In this document: in pieces, positions 1 to 9,890 of the stretch
Numbering within the stretch: the stretch's first letter is position 1
How the letters are laid out: each line of letters starts with the position of its first letter
DNA from: Vicia villosa
Taxonomy: Eukaryota > Streptophyta > Magnoliopsida > Fabales > Fabaceae
DNA: 64,000 bases
Assembly (NCBI RefSeq): GCF_029867415.1
Contig: NC_081185.1
Coordinates: 27,267,293 to 27,331,292 of the forward strand
Reading direction: 5' to 3'
The notes under the pieces: generated by a model
The model's input: only the letters and a program-made list of their open reading frames with translations
What the model was told of the DNA's origin: nothing
Database searches by the model: none
Made by a program: the position numbers and the translations under genes

Positions 1-130
1 ACGCGCCAAATGAAATGGCGCATACACATGTTACACGCCAAATGAAATGGCGCAAACCCTTAAAATTTAAGGCAAGAATGCATTAGCCAAACCAAATGGC
101 GCATTAGGCCATGTCCTAACACATAGGCGC
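1..130. repeat. Left subterminal palindromic repeats of the MULE
   Basis: Two close copies of GCGCCAAATGAAATGGCGC start near bases 3 and 36. A related unit, AGCCAAACCAAATGGCGCATT, lies near 84-104, and a GGCGCC core lies near 125. Read in reverse complement, this block resembles the repeats at 3824-4020 (CCTAATGCGCCATTTGGTTTGGC), which supports an inverted terminal arrangement. Bases 131-400 hold no further recognisable feature. Confidence 0.65.
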
Positions 131-403
131 CTTTTCATCTGGCTTCTATGTGTTGGGTTATTTTTTTTTTAAATTAACACCCTTTGTGTAATTTCGCGCA
201 CCGTTTTTGATTCCGGTCTATTAATTTCGGAAAAATGTCTGATAAATCGATTTCAGAAAATGCGTAGTAACCCTGATTAATGTTTGCGTCGTCGATTTCG
301 ATTTTTTACTAAAGCACACTTTATTGATGAAGGAGTAAGAAAATGTTACAATAGGTGGCAAGCGAAATTGATACATTGTCGTAAAAGAAAAATATAGAGT
401 TGA

Positions 404-2798
404 TTAAACTTGCGACGAGGTCGAGCCACGATTAGGGCATCTTTTTTTATTGTGCCCCACCTGACGACAAAAGCTGCATTTTCTTTCCAATTTGTCGTGG
501 ACGTCCATTTCGGTTCTAATCCGCATACTATTGGGGCGACCCTTTTTCTTTCGCCGCATTGCTTCGTTATGCCAAACTACCTTCCCATCATACTCAGGCC
601 AGTAATCCTCCTTGGCTACAACTGGAAACGCAACACTGTAAACTCGGAGTAATGTCTGAGCCTTGTAAATTGGAGAGAGTAGTGATTTTGCGTCGCGGTG
701 CGCAAACGCACATGCAGCTATGACATGTGAGCAAGGCATACGAAAAGCTTGAAACCTTCCACAGTCGCACCAATCTTCGTCTAGCAGAACCCTATATTAT
801 TGTCTTGGCAAACCCTCATTGTGGTCAATGGTTCCACGCACACTGAACGTGCGGTTGAATCGGTCGAAAGAAGTTACTTGATTAGTGTTTGCTTTTTCTG
901 ATTGTTGTTGCATAAATTTCATGCAACTATCGCTAAACAGTTGACCAGATTGTCTAACATCACCCCATTTCCTGCCTCTCATTGAGAAAAGCGAAGCCAT
1001 CCTAAAGTAGGTTGCCTCCACTAGTGTTGTGATAGGAAGGTTACGAATGACTTTGAAAACTCCATTCATGGATTCCACCAGATTTGTCGTCATATGGCCC
1101 CATCACACGCCTTTGTCATAAGCCCTTGTCCATTTCTCCCTAGAAAGGTTATCTATCCAACTACCTGCATCTGGATTTGTCATTACAATCTCACTCCGAT
1201 AATGATGGAATATGGGTTGGGTTAATGCATAACCAGCATTGACCAGGACCTTCCTGAGATGTGTAACCTTGATCTCCCGCATGAAGTTCTAGGCGATGTG
1301 GCGAATACAATAGACGTGTTTTGATGGCGGGTCATGCCATCCGTTTGCTGGATTATTATAAGCATTCTCAATGGAAACGTGCCTATCAGATATTAAACAG
1401 ATGTCAGGCTAAGGAGCAACATGTTCTCGGAGGTTCCTTAGAAAGAAACTCCAAGCCGCGGCAGTTTCACCTTCGACAATTGCAAACGCCACTGGAAATA
1501 TGTTGTTGTTTCCGTCCTGTGCAACCTCCATAAGCATGGTTCCTTTGTATTTTCCGTATAACCATGTTCCATCAATTTGAAGTATGGGTTTACAATGTGC
1601 AAACCCTTGTACGCAAGGTTTGAACGCCCAAAAAAGCCGATGGAATATTCCGTTTCCTTGGACAGGGTTTCCATCCGGGGCATGCACGGGCAGTGTCTCA
1701 AGAATAGTAACAGTGCCAGGTGCGTAAATTTGTAGCGCAGTGAGGTAGCGGGGAAGAATTTTGTATGACTCCTCCAAGTTGCCGTAGACTATCTCAATTG
1801 CCTTTGTTTTTGCAACCCACGCCTTTCTATAAGATGGAGTGTAATTGAAGGTTGTAACGATATGCGAGATAATATTTTTGACCTTCAAAGACGAATCAGA
1901 GCTTATTAGAGGCAAGATCTCCTGACAGATGAGATCGCCACTGAGTTTTGTATGATCCTGGGAAGTGTTAGGGTTGACACGCGTGTGTTGTTGCGTAATC
2001 GACCCTATTTTCCATGCATTACTTCTCTTCCTATAAGAAGCCAACAGTCTGAAGCCACACTCTGGATTTTTACAAAGGATTACATACCGTTCCAGGTTTG
2101 AACGATCTACTTCAAAATCAACGTTGTGCGCCATGTGCCATTTTTTATTGTTCTAAGACATGCCTCCTTAGAATGAAACTTGTCTCCTTCCTTTAACTCA
2201 TCGCCATTTTGGATGTACGGTGTGAAGAAGATGTCGGACGATGGTTCGTCACCTTGCAGGTTCAAGTTACTCATATGTGCTGGAGGTGCGCACACATGGG
2301 ATGGAGGCACCGACATATGTTGCTCATCATCGGATTCCTCGTTGACCATGTCATCGAATTCAGTTTCCAGATCTTCTTCTTCCTCGTCTATGACATCAAC
2401 CTCTTCTTACTCGTTGACTGGTGGGTCTATAACTTGTGACTGGACAACATGAGTTTCTTGTGTCTCAACCTGTATAGTAACGTACAGCTCGATGGAATCC
2501 AAGCCAGAGTATTCGTGGGTAGCAAACATATCTTGGAGGTCTTCGTCATTTGCAATCTCCATCTCATAAAACTTGACGGTGTTGTTGTCATTGAAAGAGG
2601 GTTATTGGTAAAAAATATTTGCATAGGACCCATTGCAATCTTAGCGTGTAGTCGCTGAATGAAGGATGTAAAGGTGGCTCTTTTGCTTAACAAAAATGGC
2701 ACAACTTGAGTGTTTCTCATCACAAAACTGGCTATTTCATGTGAGTAAGTCTCACCGTTTAGATGGGCATGTACAAGGTATTGGGGAGATGAAGCCAT
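404..2798 (-). pseudogene. MULE transposase pseudogene (MuDR family)
   Basis: The gene reads from about 2798 down to 404 in several frames. The start (MASSPQYL...) is at 2798 and frame is lost in the acidic N-terminal part near 2430-2350. The next piece (2134-1409) has a MuDR-type DNA-binding region with NPECGFRLLASYRKR. It continues into the MULE catalytic domain with QIDGTWLYGKYKG (first catalytic Asp) and the FPVAFAIVEGE block. Beyond an in-frame TAG at 1409 the reading continues with DICLISDRH (second Asp), then two more stops, then NLVESMN at about 1090. The end holds a SWIM zinc finger (CDCG...PCSH, about 715-765) and a CCHC knuckle, CSFCRQVGHNKKRC (about 430-475). Such transposases cut and paste MULEs. 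This copy cannot make an intact protein. Confidence 0.9.
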
Positions 2799-2927
2799 TT
2801 TTCGGGTTAGTGTTTGGGTGTTGTAATATCAGGTCAGAGTAGGCAATATTGTTTGTGTGTGTTGTAATGTTTAGAAAATATTGGTTGTCTTATATAGGGT
2901 AATACTTACAGCTTTGCATTGACTCAA

Positions 2928-3230
2928 GACAGACGCACGCTGATCTAGGTCTGTCATAGGATTCCAAATTGACGAGACTAGACAGACGCACGCTGATCTA
3001 GGTCTGTCCCAAGATTCCAAATTGACGAGACTAGACAGACGCACGCTGATCTAGGTCTGTCCCAAGATTCCAACATAATGCGACTAGACAGACGCACGCT
3101 GATCTAGGTCTGTCACAAGATTCCAACATGACGAGACTAGACAGAGGCACGTTGATCTATGTTTGTCACAGGATTCCAACATTACGATACTAGATAGAGG
3201 CACGTTGATCTATGTCTGTCACAGGAATAT
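2928..3230. repeat. 53-bp tandem repeat, about 5.7 copies
   Basis: Units start at 2928, 2981, 3034, 3087, 3140 and 3193, exactly 53 bp apart. The first four are nearly identical and the last two have diverged (gaggcacgttgatctatg variant). Each unit contains GACAGAC...GTCTGTC, a 7-bp inverted pair around about 14 bases, so each can form a small hairpin. The array lies just upstream of the MULE transposase start, within the element. Confidence 0.95.
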
Positions 3231-3242
3231 ATATAAAAAATG

Positions 3243-3246
3243 TATA

Positions 3247-3343
<97 letters not shown>
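3243..3343. repeat. (TA)n microsatellite
   Basis: About 100 bp of nearly pure TA dinucleotide. The MITE at 3344-3581 lies directly against it, and a short TA run (3582-3594) follows that MITE, so the MITE probably inserted into this tract. Confidence 0.97.
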
Positions 3344-3345
<2 letters not shown>

Positions 3346-3581
3346 GATAGGATCAAATGACACCAAGATGTCAAAATTTAATTTGACACTAAATCTCAAC
3401 CGTTAAAATAATTGATCAAACAGTGATAGTAAATGCAATAAAATAACAATAAAAAAATATTTAGCATATTTTTCTCCTAAAAAATTGGCTATTTACTATC
3501 ACCGTTTGATCAATTATTTTAACGGTTGAGATTTGGTGTCAAATTAAACTTTGACACCTTGGTGTCATTTGATCCTATCCC
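3344..3581. mobile_element. MITE with long terminal inverted repeats
   Basis: The left end GGGATAGGATCAAATGACAC is matched by the reverse complement at the right end (3562-3581). The match extends about 90 bp inward on each side (3344-3435 with 3490-3581) with only a few mismatches. The element is 238 bp, flanked by TA sequence on both sides, with no coding capacity. A TA target fits Stowaway/mariner-type or PIF-type elements, but family is not assigned because the flanks are TA repeats. A second GGGATAGGAT motif at 3596-3605 may be the end of a related copy. Confidence 0.85.
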
Positions 3582-3823
3582 TATATATATATATAGGGAT
3601 AGGATGGCTATCTTGGTGATGAACGCCATTAAGCATTTTGTTGTGTTTTCTTTAGTCAATTGTTGTAGATGTATCGTTTCTTTAATCAATTGTAACCGAT
3701 GTTTCGTTTTCGATTATCAAATGCCAATTTACGTTTTCTACATTAAATTATAAAAACTAAAAAAAAAAAGTTGAAAAAAAAAAGTATATATAAGCACTTA
3801 GCTAATAAAAAAAATAAGTGGAT

Positions 3824-4020
3824 GCCTAATGCGCCAAATGGTTTGGCAATTAGGGAAAAACCCTAAGCCTAATGCGCCAAATGGTTTGGCAATTAGGGAA
3901 AAACCCTAAGCCTAATGCGCCATTCCATTTGGCGCAAACTCTTACAATTTTAGGTTAGCCAAATGGTTTGGCGCATGCACCCAATTTCAACACTTATGCG
4001 CCATTTGGTTTGGCGCATCC
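3824..4020. repeat. Right subterminal repeats of the MULE (43-bp unit plus palindromes)
   Basis: A 43-bp unit beginning GCCTAATGCGCCAAATGGTT starts at 3824, 3867 and 3910. The first two copies are identical and the third diverges into other versions of the GCGCCA...TGGCGC palindrome, up to about 4020. Each unit also holds an internal palindrome, AGGGAAAAACCCT. This is the inverted partner of the block at 1-130. Confidence 0.8.
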
Positions 4021-4500
4021 AATTAACTGGGGTCCTGAACATAGACATTTTGGTAAATACCCCGAAAACATGGTTTTTTTTGTAATTTTTTATTAAACAT
4101 GGTTATTTAAATTTTTTTTTCTATCATACACTAGTGTTTAATAAATTAAGTACTCATAAATAGACTAATGTACATAATTTTTTTTTTTATTTATATAGAT
4201 ATTAAAAATCAATTCTTTAAAAAAAATTCTTAATAATATATAGAAATACTTTAAAAAGGATTCAACATGAATCATCATTTATATACAACTTTTTAAATTA
4301 TTTTGTGTAAATTTTCTCTTAAGATCAATATATGGGTTTTAATTTAGATATTATGTTCTAGTTTATTACAACTCTTTAGAAAGTGATTTTTAAAATGTTA
4401 TATATTTATATTTAAAAAATAAAAAAGAATTTTCTTTAAAAAGGTTTAAATATAAAATTTGGAAATTAAACATTTTTAACCCAAATTTTTAAGAGTATTC
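4021..4500. other. AT-rich DNA, nothing recognised
   Basis: Very AT-rich sequence with homopolymer runs. No open frame, repeat array or element end could be supported. Confidence 0.6.
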
Positions 4501-4530
4501 AAGTCTTTAACCTTCTAAATAGCTGTGACT

Positions 4531-5222
4531 TTAGGGTCCGAATCTCACAGGAAGACTCCTTAGAAATTTCTTGACATGATCAACAGATGTATAACTTTTG
4601 TTCAAAACCTGAAGGCCGACATGAAATTGAAACCTTGAAAACATGGTTTCAATGTCTTCATCATCTTTCATTTTGAAGAGTATATACTGGTGAACTAGAA
4701 GGTTGACTTTAACATCTTTCACCTGTTGATTACCATCCTAGGTAGCACATAATAATTCAAAGATAGTCTTGATAGTAGACTTATCTATGATTTTTATGTA
4801 CTCAGAGTGAGTTAGAGTATCAACAATAATACCTCTTACTTTGTGATGTTTTTTGTAAACTTTATTTTGAGCTAGTGTGAGAACTTTTTTATCTGCAACC
4901 ATTCCTACATCATTCACCTCAATATCAATACCATCTTCAAGGATGTCCAGCTAATCATCAAGCTCAATAATGTACGTGTATATTTTTCTCTTTCAACATT
5001 CAAAGTGAGTGGAATCACCGTTGAATGTTGGTGGTTTATCTGAATAGTAACTCTTTTTAGGAGCACTATAATAATTTGGTATATTGGTTGAACCAATAAA
5101 GGTACTGACAGAGTCACCCATCTAGTATAACTTTCTCTTTCAGGGTCTTTTTCTGTACCATGTAAAGTGTTAAGCACATACCGTGCTCTGATACCAACTG
5201 AAGGTGTGAAAATACACAACAA
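4531..5222 (-). pseudogene. Copia gag fragment with primer-binding site
   Basis: Read on the minus strand, a primer-binding site is followed by a broken gag. The end of the fragment (4531-4722) gives MKDDEDIETMFSRFQ and YTSVDHVKKFLRSLP, matching the gag of the SIRE elements later in this window (YTKADHVKKIIRSLP). The middle (about 4740-4910) gives, with a stop, KKHHKVRG...HSEYIKIIDKST, the same order as KKLFRNHHKCRT...HAEYEKIS in SIRE gag. Gag forms the nucleocapsid-like particle. Only the N-terminal half is present and it has stops and frame changes. Lineage is Copia, Sirevirus-like. Confidence 0.75.
5185..5196 (-). other. Primer-binding site (tRNA-iMet type) of the Copia fragment
   Basis: The minus strand reads TGGTATCAGAGC, the complement of the 3' end of initiator tRNA-Met used by most Copia elements. 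It fixes the orientation of the fragment and places its 5' LTR at higher coordinates. Confidence 0.85.
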
Positions 5223-5678
5223 TAGGGGGTTAAATTGTGTTTGTGGTACACATTTGATTCTTAGAATAGTAGCTTTTGAATCTGACCAAATTTAAATTCC
5301 GAGCAAAAGTAAACATTTGCTTCTATGTGCAATACATCATCTATGTACGAAAACTTAGTGATTAAATCAGCTCCAGTTATTTGTTATTATATCTTGTTAT
5401 CTATTGGTATATCTTCCTATGAAGTAGTTTCTTGTTATTATATTTGCTAATGAAGTAGTTTCCAAGAGAGAGACATTGGAAGTTGGTATAATTAGGATCT
5501 TTAACTTCTGAATAAACTCTTTGTCCATTGTGTCTTATTCAAGTAAGGCGACCATAGGAATGCTGGAGTAGACTAAAGAAGTCGTGTCAAACAACCTTGA
5601 GCCTTGTGCTAGAACCCCTAGTTGACTTTTTCATAATCTGGCAGTTGACAAGATGGATCTTCTTTAACATAGAGTTTG
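5213..5678. other. Probable LTR remnant of the Copia fragment, ends not found
   Basis: By position this should be the 5' LTR of the minus-strand Copia fragment, since it lies next to its primer site. I could not find a second copy or a clear outer end. No coding sequence was seen. Confidence 0.35.
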
Positions 5679-5987
5679 TGTAACAGGCCGAGCCTTCGGC
5701 GTTCCCGACACTATTACCTCACGATCTTCTTTACCCCCCTCTCTAGTAAAGTTTTTGCCTTTCATGAGAATCGAATCATTTACCCTGGGGTTCAAGTACA
5801 TGTTCAATCCATTCCCACTACCAATTGAGCTAGTAGCTCAAGTGGTAGTGGGAATGGATTGAACATGTACTTGAACCCCAGAGTACATGGTTCGATTCTC
5901 ACGAAAGGCAAAACATTTACTAGAGATGGGGGTAAAGAAGATCGTGAGGTAATAGTGCCGGGAACGCCGAAGGCTCGGGCTGTTACA
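5679..5987. mobile_element. Near-perfect 309-bp palindrome of two head-to-head tRNA-derived SINE-like units
   Basis: The outer ends TGTAACAG (5679) and CTGTTACA (5987) pair, and the arms stay symmetrical about base 5833 with few mismatches and a 1-base centre. The right arm begins TAGCTCAAGTGGTAG (5834), which resembles a polymerase III A box. About 55 bp later it has GGTTCGATTCTC (5889), which resembles a B box. The left arm carries the same motifs on the minus strand. This is the layout of a tRNA-derived SINE head, duplicated head to head. It is not a tRNA gene, because the sequence between the boxes cannot form a cloverleaf that I can see. Confidence 0.75.
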
Positions 5988-6582
5988 TAAAAGGCACCTA
6001 GGGGGAGTATTGATTAAGCTAGTGACATGCTCTGTTGGCCAACATGGTTGATGCGTGTAATGGATATCGGGGTGTTACAGTTTGGACCAGGGGCGCAGTA
6101 CTATGTGTCCCGGTCATCAGAAGCTGAATTATCAGATGTAGAGATTCCATGTGTTGACCAGATCTAACCCATCAGAGTCGGAGTCATATATGTTTCTCTT
6201 CATAAGTTATTCAGTTGGGTTAGAACCAAGTTAATTAAGAGCTTAATGATCTTGCACATTTAAACAAATATTAATATACATAATTGTTATTTAAGTACTT
6301 TTTTATCATCAAAACCCAAGCAGTATAAACATATTTTGTTCCAATAAGAAGTTGATCAGATTTACTTTATGGCTGAAGTCAATCATGTCAATAGGAACAT
6401 TTTCGACAAGTATTTGGCGAAGATCTCCCCATGATATCCAATAAAAACATCATTCAAAGCACATAATGATGCATTTTACTTTCTAAACTTACATCTCACC
6501 CATTGTTTCATCTGGGATCGAGAAATAATGGGAGACCAAGATGTTGAAGAAGGAACTGTCGCACTAACTAGGTGGATGATGG
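5988..6582. other. Unassigned DNA between palindrome and Gypsy remnant
   Basis: No open frame or repeat could be supported. A GGGGTGTTACAG motif near 6070 resembles the end of chromovirus LTRs (compare 51818-51828), but no full LTR could be traced. Confidence 0.4.
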
Positions 6583-7215
6583 ATGACAATAATGATGACT
6601 CATTCGAGCATTTTTGCTCGAACTTCATATTATATGGGAAAATATATAATAAGAGTAGCCTTAGAGGCTGATACTTTACAAAAATTATATGTTAAAGCTA
6701 CAACTGTTGAACATCTTGAAATAATAGAAAATGGCCACTTTGTCCAAACAAAAACTTTAGAAAGTTGCAGGCTCGACTGCATTTACGACAACGAGCCTTT
6801 GAGATTTAAAAAAGACCCAATAAATTCGACTAGATAAGTCCAAGATCAAGACCCTTTAGAGGAGAATCAACTAGGATACGGAACAATTAGGATACCAACA
6901 TACATCAATGCTAATGTTAACCTTGGTCTAAAGGAGCAGGTGGTCAAGCTACTCAAAGAATTCGAGGATTTTTTTTCCTAAGACTATAACGAGATGACAT
7001 GGTTAAGTCAACATATGATGGAACTGAAACTGCCAATTTGGCTTTGTAAGAAACCAGTAAAGTAACTACCTATAAAATTTTCCCTAGAGATAATGTCTAA
7101 ATCAAATAAGATATTGAAAGACTCCTTAGAAGCAAGTTTATCAAAAATTTCGAGTTTGTCGAATAACTAGAAAATACAGTACTTGTCATTAAGAAAAATG
7201 GTGAAGGTGCAAAGA
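6583..7215 (+). pseudogene. Ty3/Gypsy polyprotein remnant (protease-RT linker and start of RT)
   Basis: One frame runs from 6583 with stops at 6835 and near 6978. It includes LKEQVVKLLKEFEDFF followed by DYNEMTWLSQHMMELKLPI and KKPVK, the block preceding Gypsy reverse transcriptase (LLKEF.D.F...Y.DM.GL....E..LP...KP.K). A frameshift near 7135 restores KFIKNFEFVE and then LENTVLVIKKNGEG, the first conserved RT block. The catalytic YxDD part is absent. The block resembles Tat/Ogre-type pol, but the fragment is too short to place firmly. Confidence 0.75.
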
Positions 7216-7804
7216 GACATAAGAAACTTTTCGTCCACCCAAACACATATAACACAAATACAACAATGGTAAGAGTACACTAGTATTTTTATCCTAGTTC
7301 TATAACTAGGTTAGTTTAGTCCACCCACCATGGTGATTTCGCCTTCTCAATAAGGTCTTAATCCATTAATCAGACTTTGATTACAAACTCAAAGACACGC
7401 AATCAAAGACTTCTCCAGGATCATGACTATGCCCTAGTCCCTCAAGAAAATTAACTAAAGGTTAAAAGTACAAGATTTTGTTTACAAGATGCTTCTAAGT
7501 AAGTTGATACACATAGCTTAATACAGATGAAACTTTCTAATAAAGAATGAAAGATATAAAACTTTTAGCAACAACAATGGTTTTCTCTGTGTAGTTTCTT
7601 CATGTTTTGTTCACAATATTTCTCACTTTCTATTCATGTATTTATTCATTCTTTTCTATACCTTAAATCCCTATTTATATAGATAATGAACAGATCCGTT
7701 GTAGGGTAAAGTTGAAAAATATTTAATATAACATCTTGCAAGAAGACGATGAGTATGAAACTTTTAATATTTGTGAATAAGGAAGACATCATTCATGAAA
7801 TTTT
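7216..7804. other. Unassigned DNA with a possible minus-strand TATA box
   Basis: No coding sequence. On the minus strand TATATAAATAGGG (about 7670-7682) is a good plant TATA box, and the sequence has an LTR-like feel. No TG...CA ends or duplicate copy were found. Confidence 0.3.
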
Positions 7805-8130
7805 GTATGTTGGACTTCTCCGCAAAGATCATTTCGGCCTTAAAATGCTTTTTGAACATGCTTGACTTCCACGCGAAGATCCTTGTCACCTTAAAGGGAT
7901 ATTTGAACATGCTAGACTTCACACAAAGATCCATGCCGCCTTAAATAAATATTTGAAAGCACTAGAATTCTGTGCAAAGATATTTGGCACCTTAAAAGGC
8001 TATTTAAACATTCTAGACTTCCACACAAAGATCCTTTCTGACTTAAAAGGCTATTTGAAAGCACTTGACTTCCATGCAAAGATCCTTGCCGCTGTAAAAG
8101 GATTTTTGAATATGTTAGGTTTCAATATAT
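7805..8130. repeat. 51-bp tandem repeat, about six copies
   Basis: The anchor GACTTC recurs at 7813, 7864, 7915, 7965 (as GAATTC), 8016, 8067 and about 8118 (as GGTTTC). The spacing is 51, 51, 50, 51, 51 and 51 bp. Units read approximately as AAAGATCCTTGCCACCTTAA, then AAGGCTATTTGAAC, then ATGCTAGACTTCCACG. Because 51 is a multiple of three, the last copies stay open in one frame (7953-8285) as a 17-residue peptide repeat, but the 50-bp unit breaks that frame upstream. I regard it as a minisatellite rather than a gene. Confidence 0.9.
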
Positions 8131-9245
8131 TCAAAGTACCAGTGTTAGAGAAAAGAGTTGCAGAGAATTTACGTATAAGAAACGCCATTGTTGTCTTTTC
8201 AAAAGTTAATTATTTTCTACAAAGTATTTTACATACTATTTATATTTCCTTTATTTCCCAGTCGAACCCTTTATCATTGCAATAATTTATTTTCAATAGT
8301 CGAATTCTCTTTACATTTTTGTCGTTTATTTTCTTCAAGAAAAAATTTAGTGTAGTCATTAGAAATGAAACTCCGTCCAAACATGAGTTCAATTGTAAGC
8401 ATAATGAAAAAAACTTAGGAACATCCTAGGATCAATCTAGTTGATCATGTGTGTTACCAAAGTAATTGATTTGGAGGAATAGCGGTTGTTTACTAAAAAT
8501 CACTTTAAACAATCATTAATTTAAATTCAATAGTTATTATTAAAACTTCCCGGTTCTCATAATAGTAAAAGTTCTTAATTAATATGTCTTCAAATATATA
8601 AAAAGCTTGGACTTTAACCTTCTCACACATTAATTAAACGACAACTACCCAAATAATATGAAATACATATTTATGATCATTTATCCGACCACCCAAAGAA
8701 ATAAATTATTCATAATGATCCTTATAATTCCCCTGAAAAACTTAATCAATCCTTGACCACTCACACAATAACAACCAGAGACAATACATACATGAATTTA
8801 CTATAAAATTCACAACAACAAAATATGTAATCTCGATTCTCATGTAAACCACATAATGATTGACAACTTCTCTCCTTTACACTAATGATATGTCTTATAA
8901 CCAAATTGTAGATATAATTAAAAATTATATTTTAGAAAGAATTTTAATTATTTGTATGTTTAAAGCAGCTAAATATGAATTATCATTTTTTAAGTAAAAA
9001 TATTTTATTTACAATTTTAGTGAAATATAGATATGTAGTATTAAAGAAGCTAAATATAAATTATCATCTACTACTAATATAAGAAATTTAATACCTCACA
9101 TAATTACATCTTAATCCTAAACTAATTCATAGATTAATTAAAGTTCAAGAACAAAACAGTCATTTGGGTGTTTTAAAAACTTAAAAATATAATTTAATAA
9201 AAGTAATAATTATGAGGTTATGTAATTATAACTAAGGCATGCACT
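8131..9245. other. AT-rich intergenic DNA, nothing recognised
   Basis: About 1.1 kb with no supported gene, LTR end or repeat array. The missing RT half of the Copia element at 9891-19169 would be expected on this side of the hAT-like element, but no RT motif is present in any frame. Confidence 0.5.
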
Positions 9246-9890
9246 CAGGGCCGGCCCTGGACAAGGGCAAGCAGGCCCACAGCCCAGGGCCTAAAAAAAA
9301 AACGGGGGCCTCAATTTGGGAGGTGTGGTTGAGAAATTGTAATACTAAATAAATACTATATACATATGTCAGCGAAATTTTTACACAATATGTGCTTGTG
9401 CTCCCGTGGCTATACCATAGCTCATCCAGCATGGATGTCCTTGGTTTGATACTTTTTGGGCCCTTTGCCCTTTAATTTTAAGCTATCATTTAGAAAGAAT
9501 AATTTTTGCAGGAAAATTCCATTAAGCTATCATTTAGAAAGAATTCCATTAAGCTATCATTTAGAAAGAATATGGAGAGGTAGTGATAAAGTAATTTGTA
9601 TATAATTAAAATTTATAATAAGATTTAAAATCAAATTTTATTTTTGTAACTTTTATAATGTTTTTAATACAAATTTTAGACACTATTTATATGTTATAAT
9701 TAAATATTTAAAAGTTTGTCATACAATTAATTTATTTATTATCACTTGTGCTTTGATTTATATTTTTTTATCATAGAAATAAAATTAATGGTGTGGAATT
9801 TCTTTATTGTCAATGAGTAAAATATTTTTTTTTGTTAGGGGTCTATTTTTTTTGTTGCCCGGGGCATCTAAAATGTCGGGACCGGCCCTG
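9246..9890. mobile_element. Non-autonomous hAT-like element with CAGGGCCGG ends
   Basis: The left end CAGGGCCGGCCCTGG and the right end (reverse complement CAGGGCCGGTCCCGAC) form short inverted repeats typical of plant hAT elements. The subterminal parts are also GC-rich and the interior is AT-rich. Length is 645 bp with no transposase. The flanking octamers (CATGCACT left, TGTGTAAG right) do not match, so the expected 8-bp target duplication is missing. One flank was probably lost or rearranged after insertion. Confidence 0.75.
9478..9571. repeat. Three copies of a 23-bp motif inside the hAT-like element
   Basis: TTAAGCTATCATTTAGAAAG followed by AAT occurs at about 9478, 9522 and 9549, spaced 44 and 27 bp. 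It is a local duplication with no coding content. Confidence 0.85.

Larger units (their letters stand above)
1..4020 (-). mobile_element. MULE (Mutator-like) DNA transposon, decayed, left end cut by the window
   Basis: A broken transposase gene on the minus strand is flanked by related short palindromes of the type GCGCCA-n7-TGGCGC. On the left they lie at about 1-130 and on the right at about 3824-4020, in inverted orientation, as expected for terminal or subterminal repeats of one element. Between the transposase start and the right repeats lie a 53-bp tandem repeat, a TA microsatellite and a MITE. The exact right end and the 9-bp target duplication cannot be fixed, because the left end starts before base 1. 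Frameshifts and stop codons make it non-autonomous. Confidence 0.82.

Noticed and set aside
2928..3230. A CRISPR array (regular 53-bp period)
   Set aside because: The whole 53-bp unit repeats with no unique spacers, and the context is a plant transposon.
3212..3406. ORF with an Ile-Tyr repeat protein
   Set aside because: It is only the translation of the TA microsatellite.
5834..5905. A tRNA gene
   Set aside because: A-box-like and B-box-like motifs are present, but no cloverleaf can be formed between them and the unit is half of a palindrome, so a SINE-like origin fits better.
7953..8285. A gene for a 110-residue repeat protein
   Set aside because: The frame is open only because the repeat unit is a multiple of three, it is broken by a 50-bp unit upstream, and no promoter or homology is visible. 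Kept as a repeat and a low-certainty finding.
9068..9245. A Helitron end (CTACTACTAATATAAG near 9068)
   Set aside because: Resembles some Helitron 5' ends, but no 3' hairpin with CTRR end or AT insertion site could be found.
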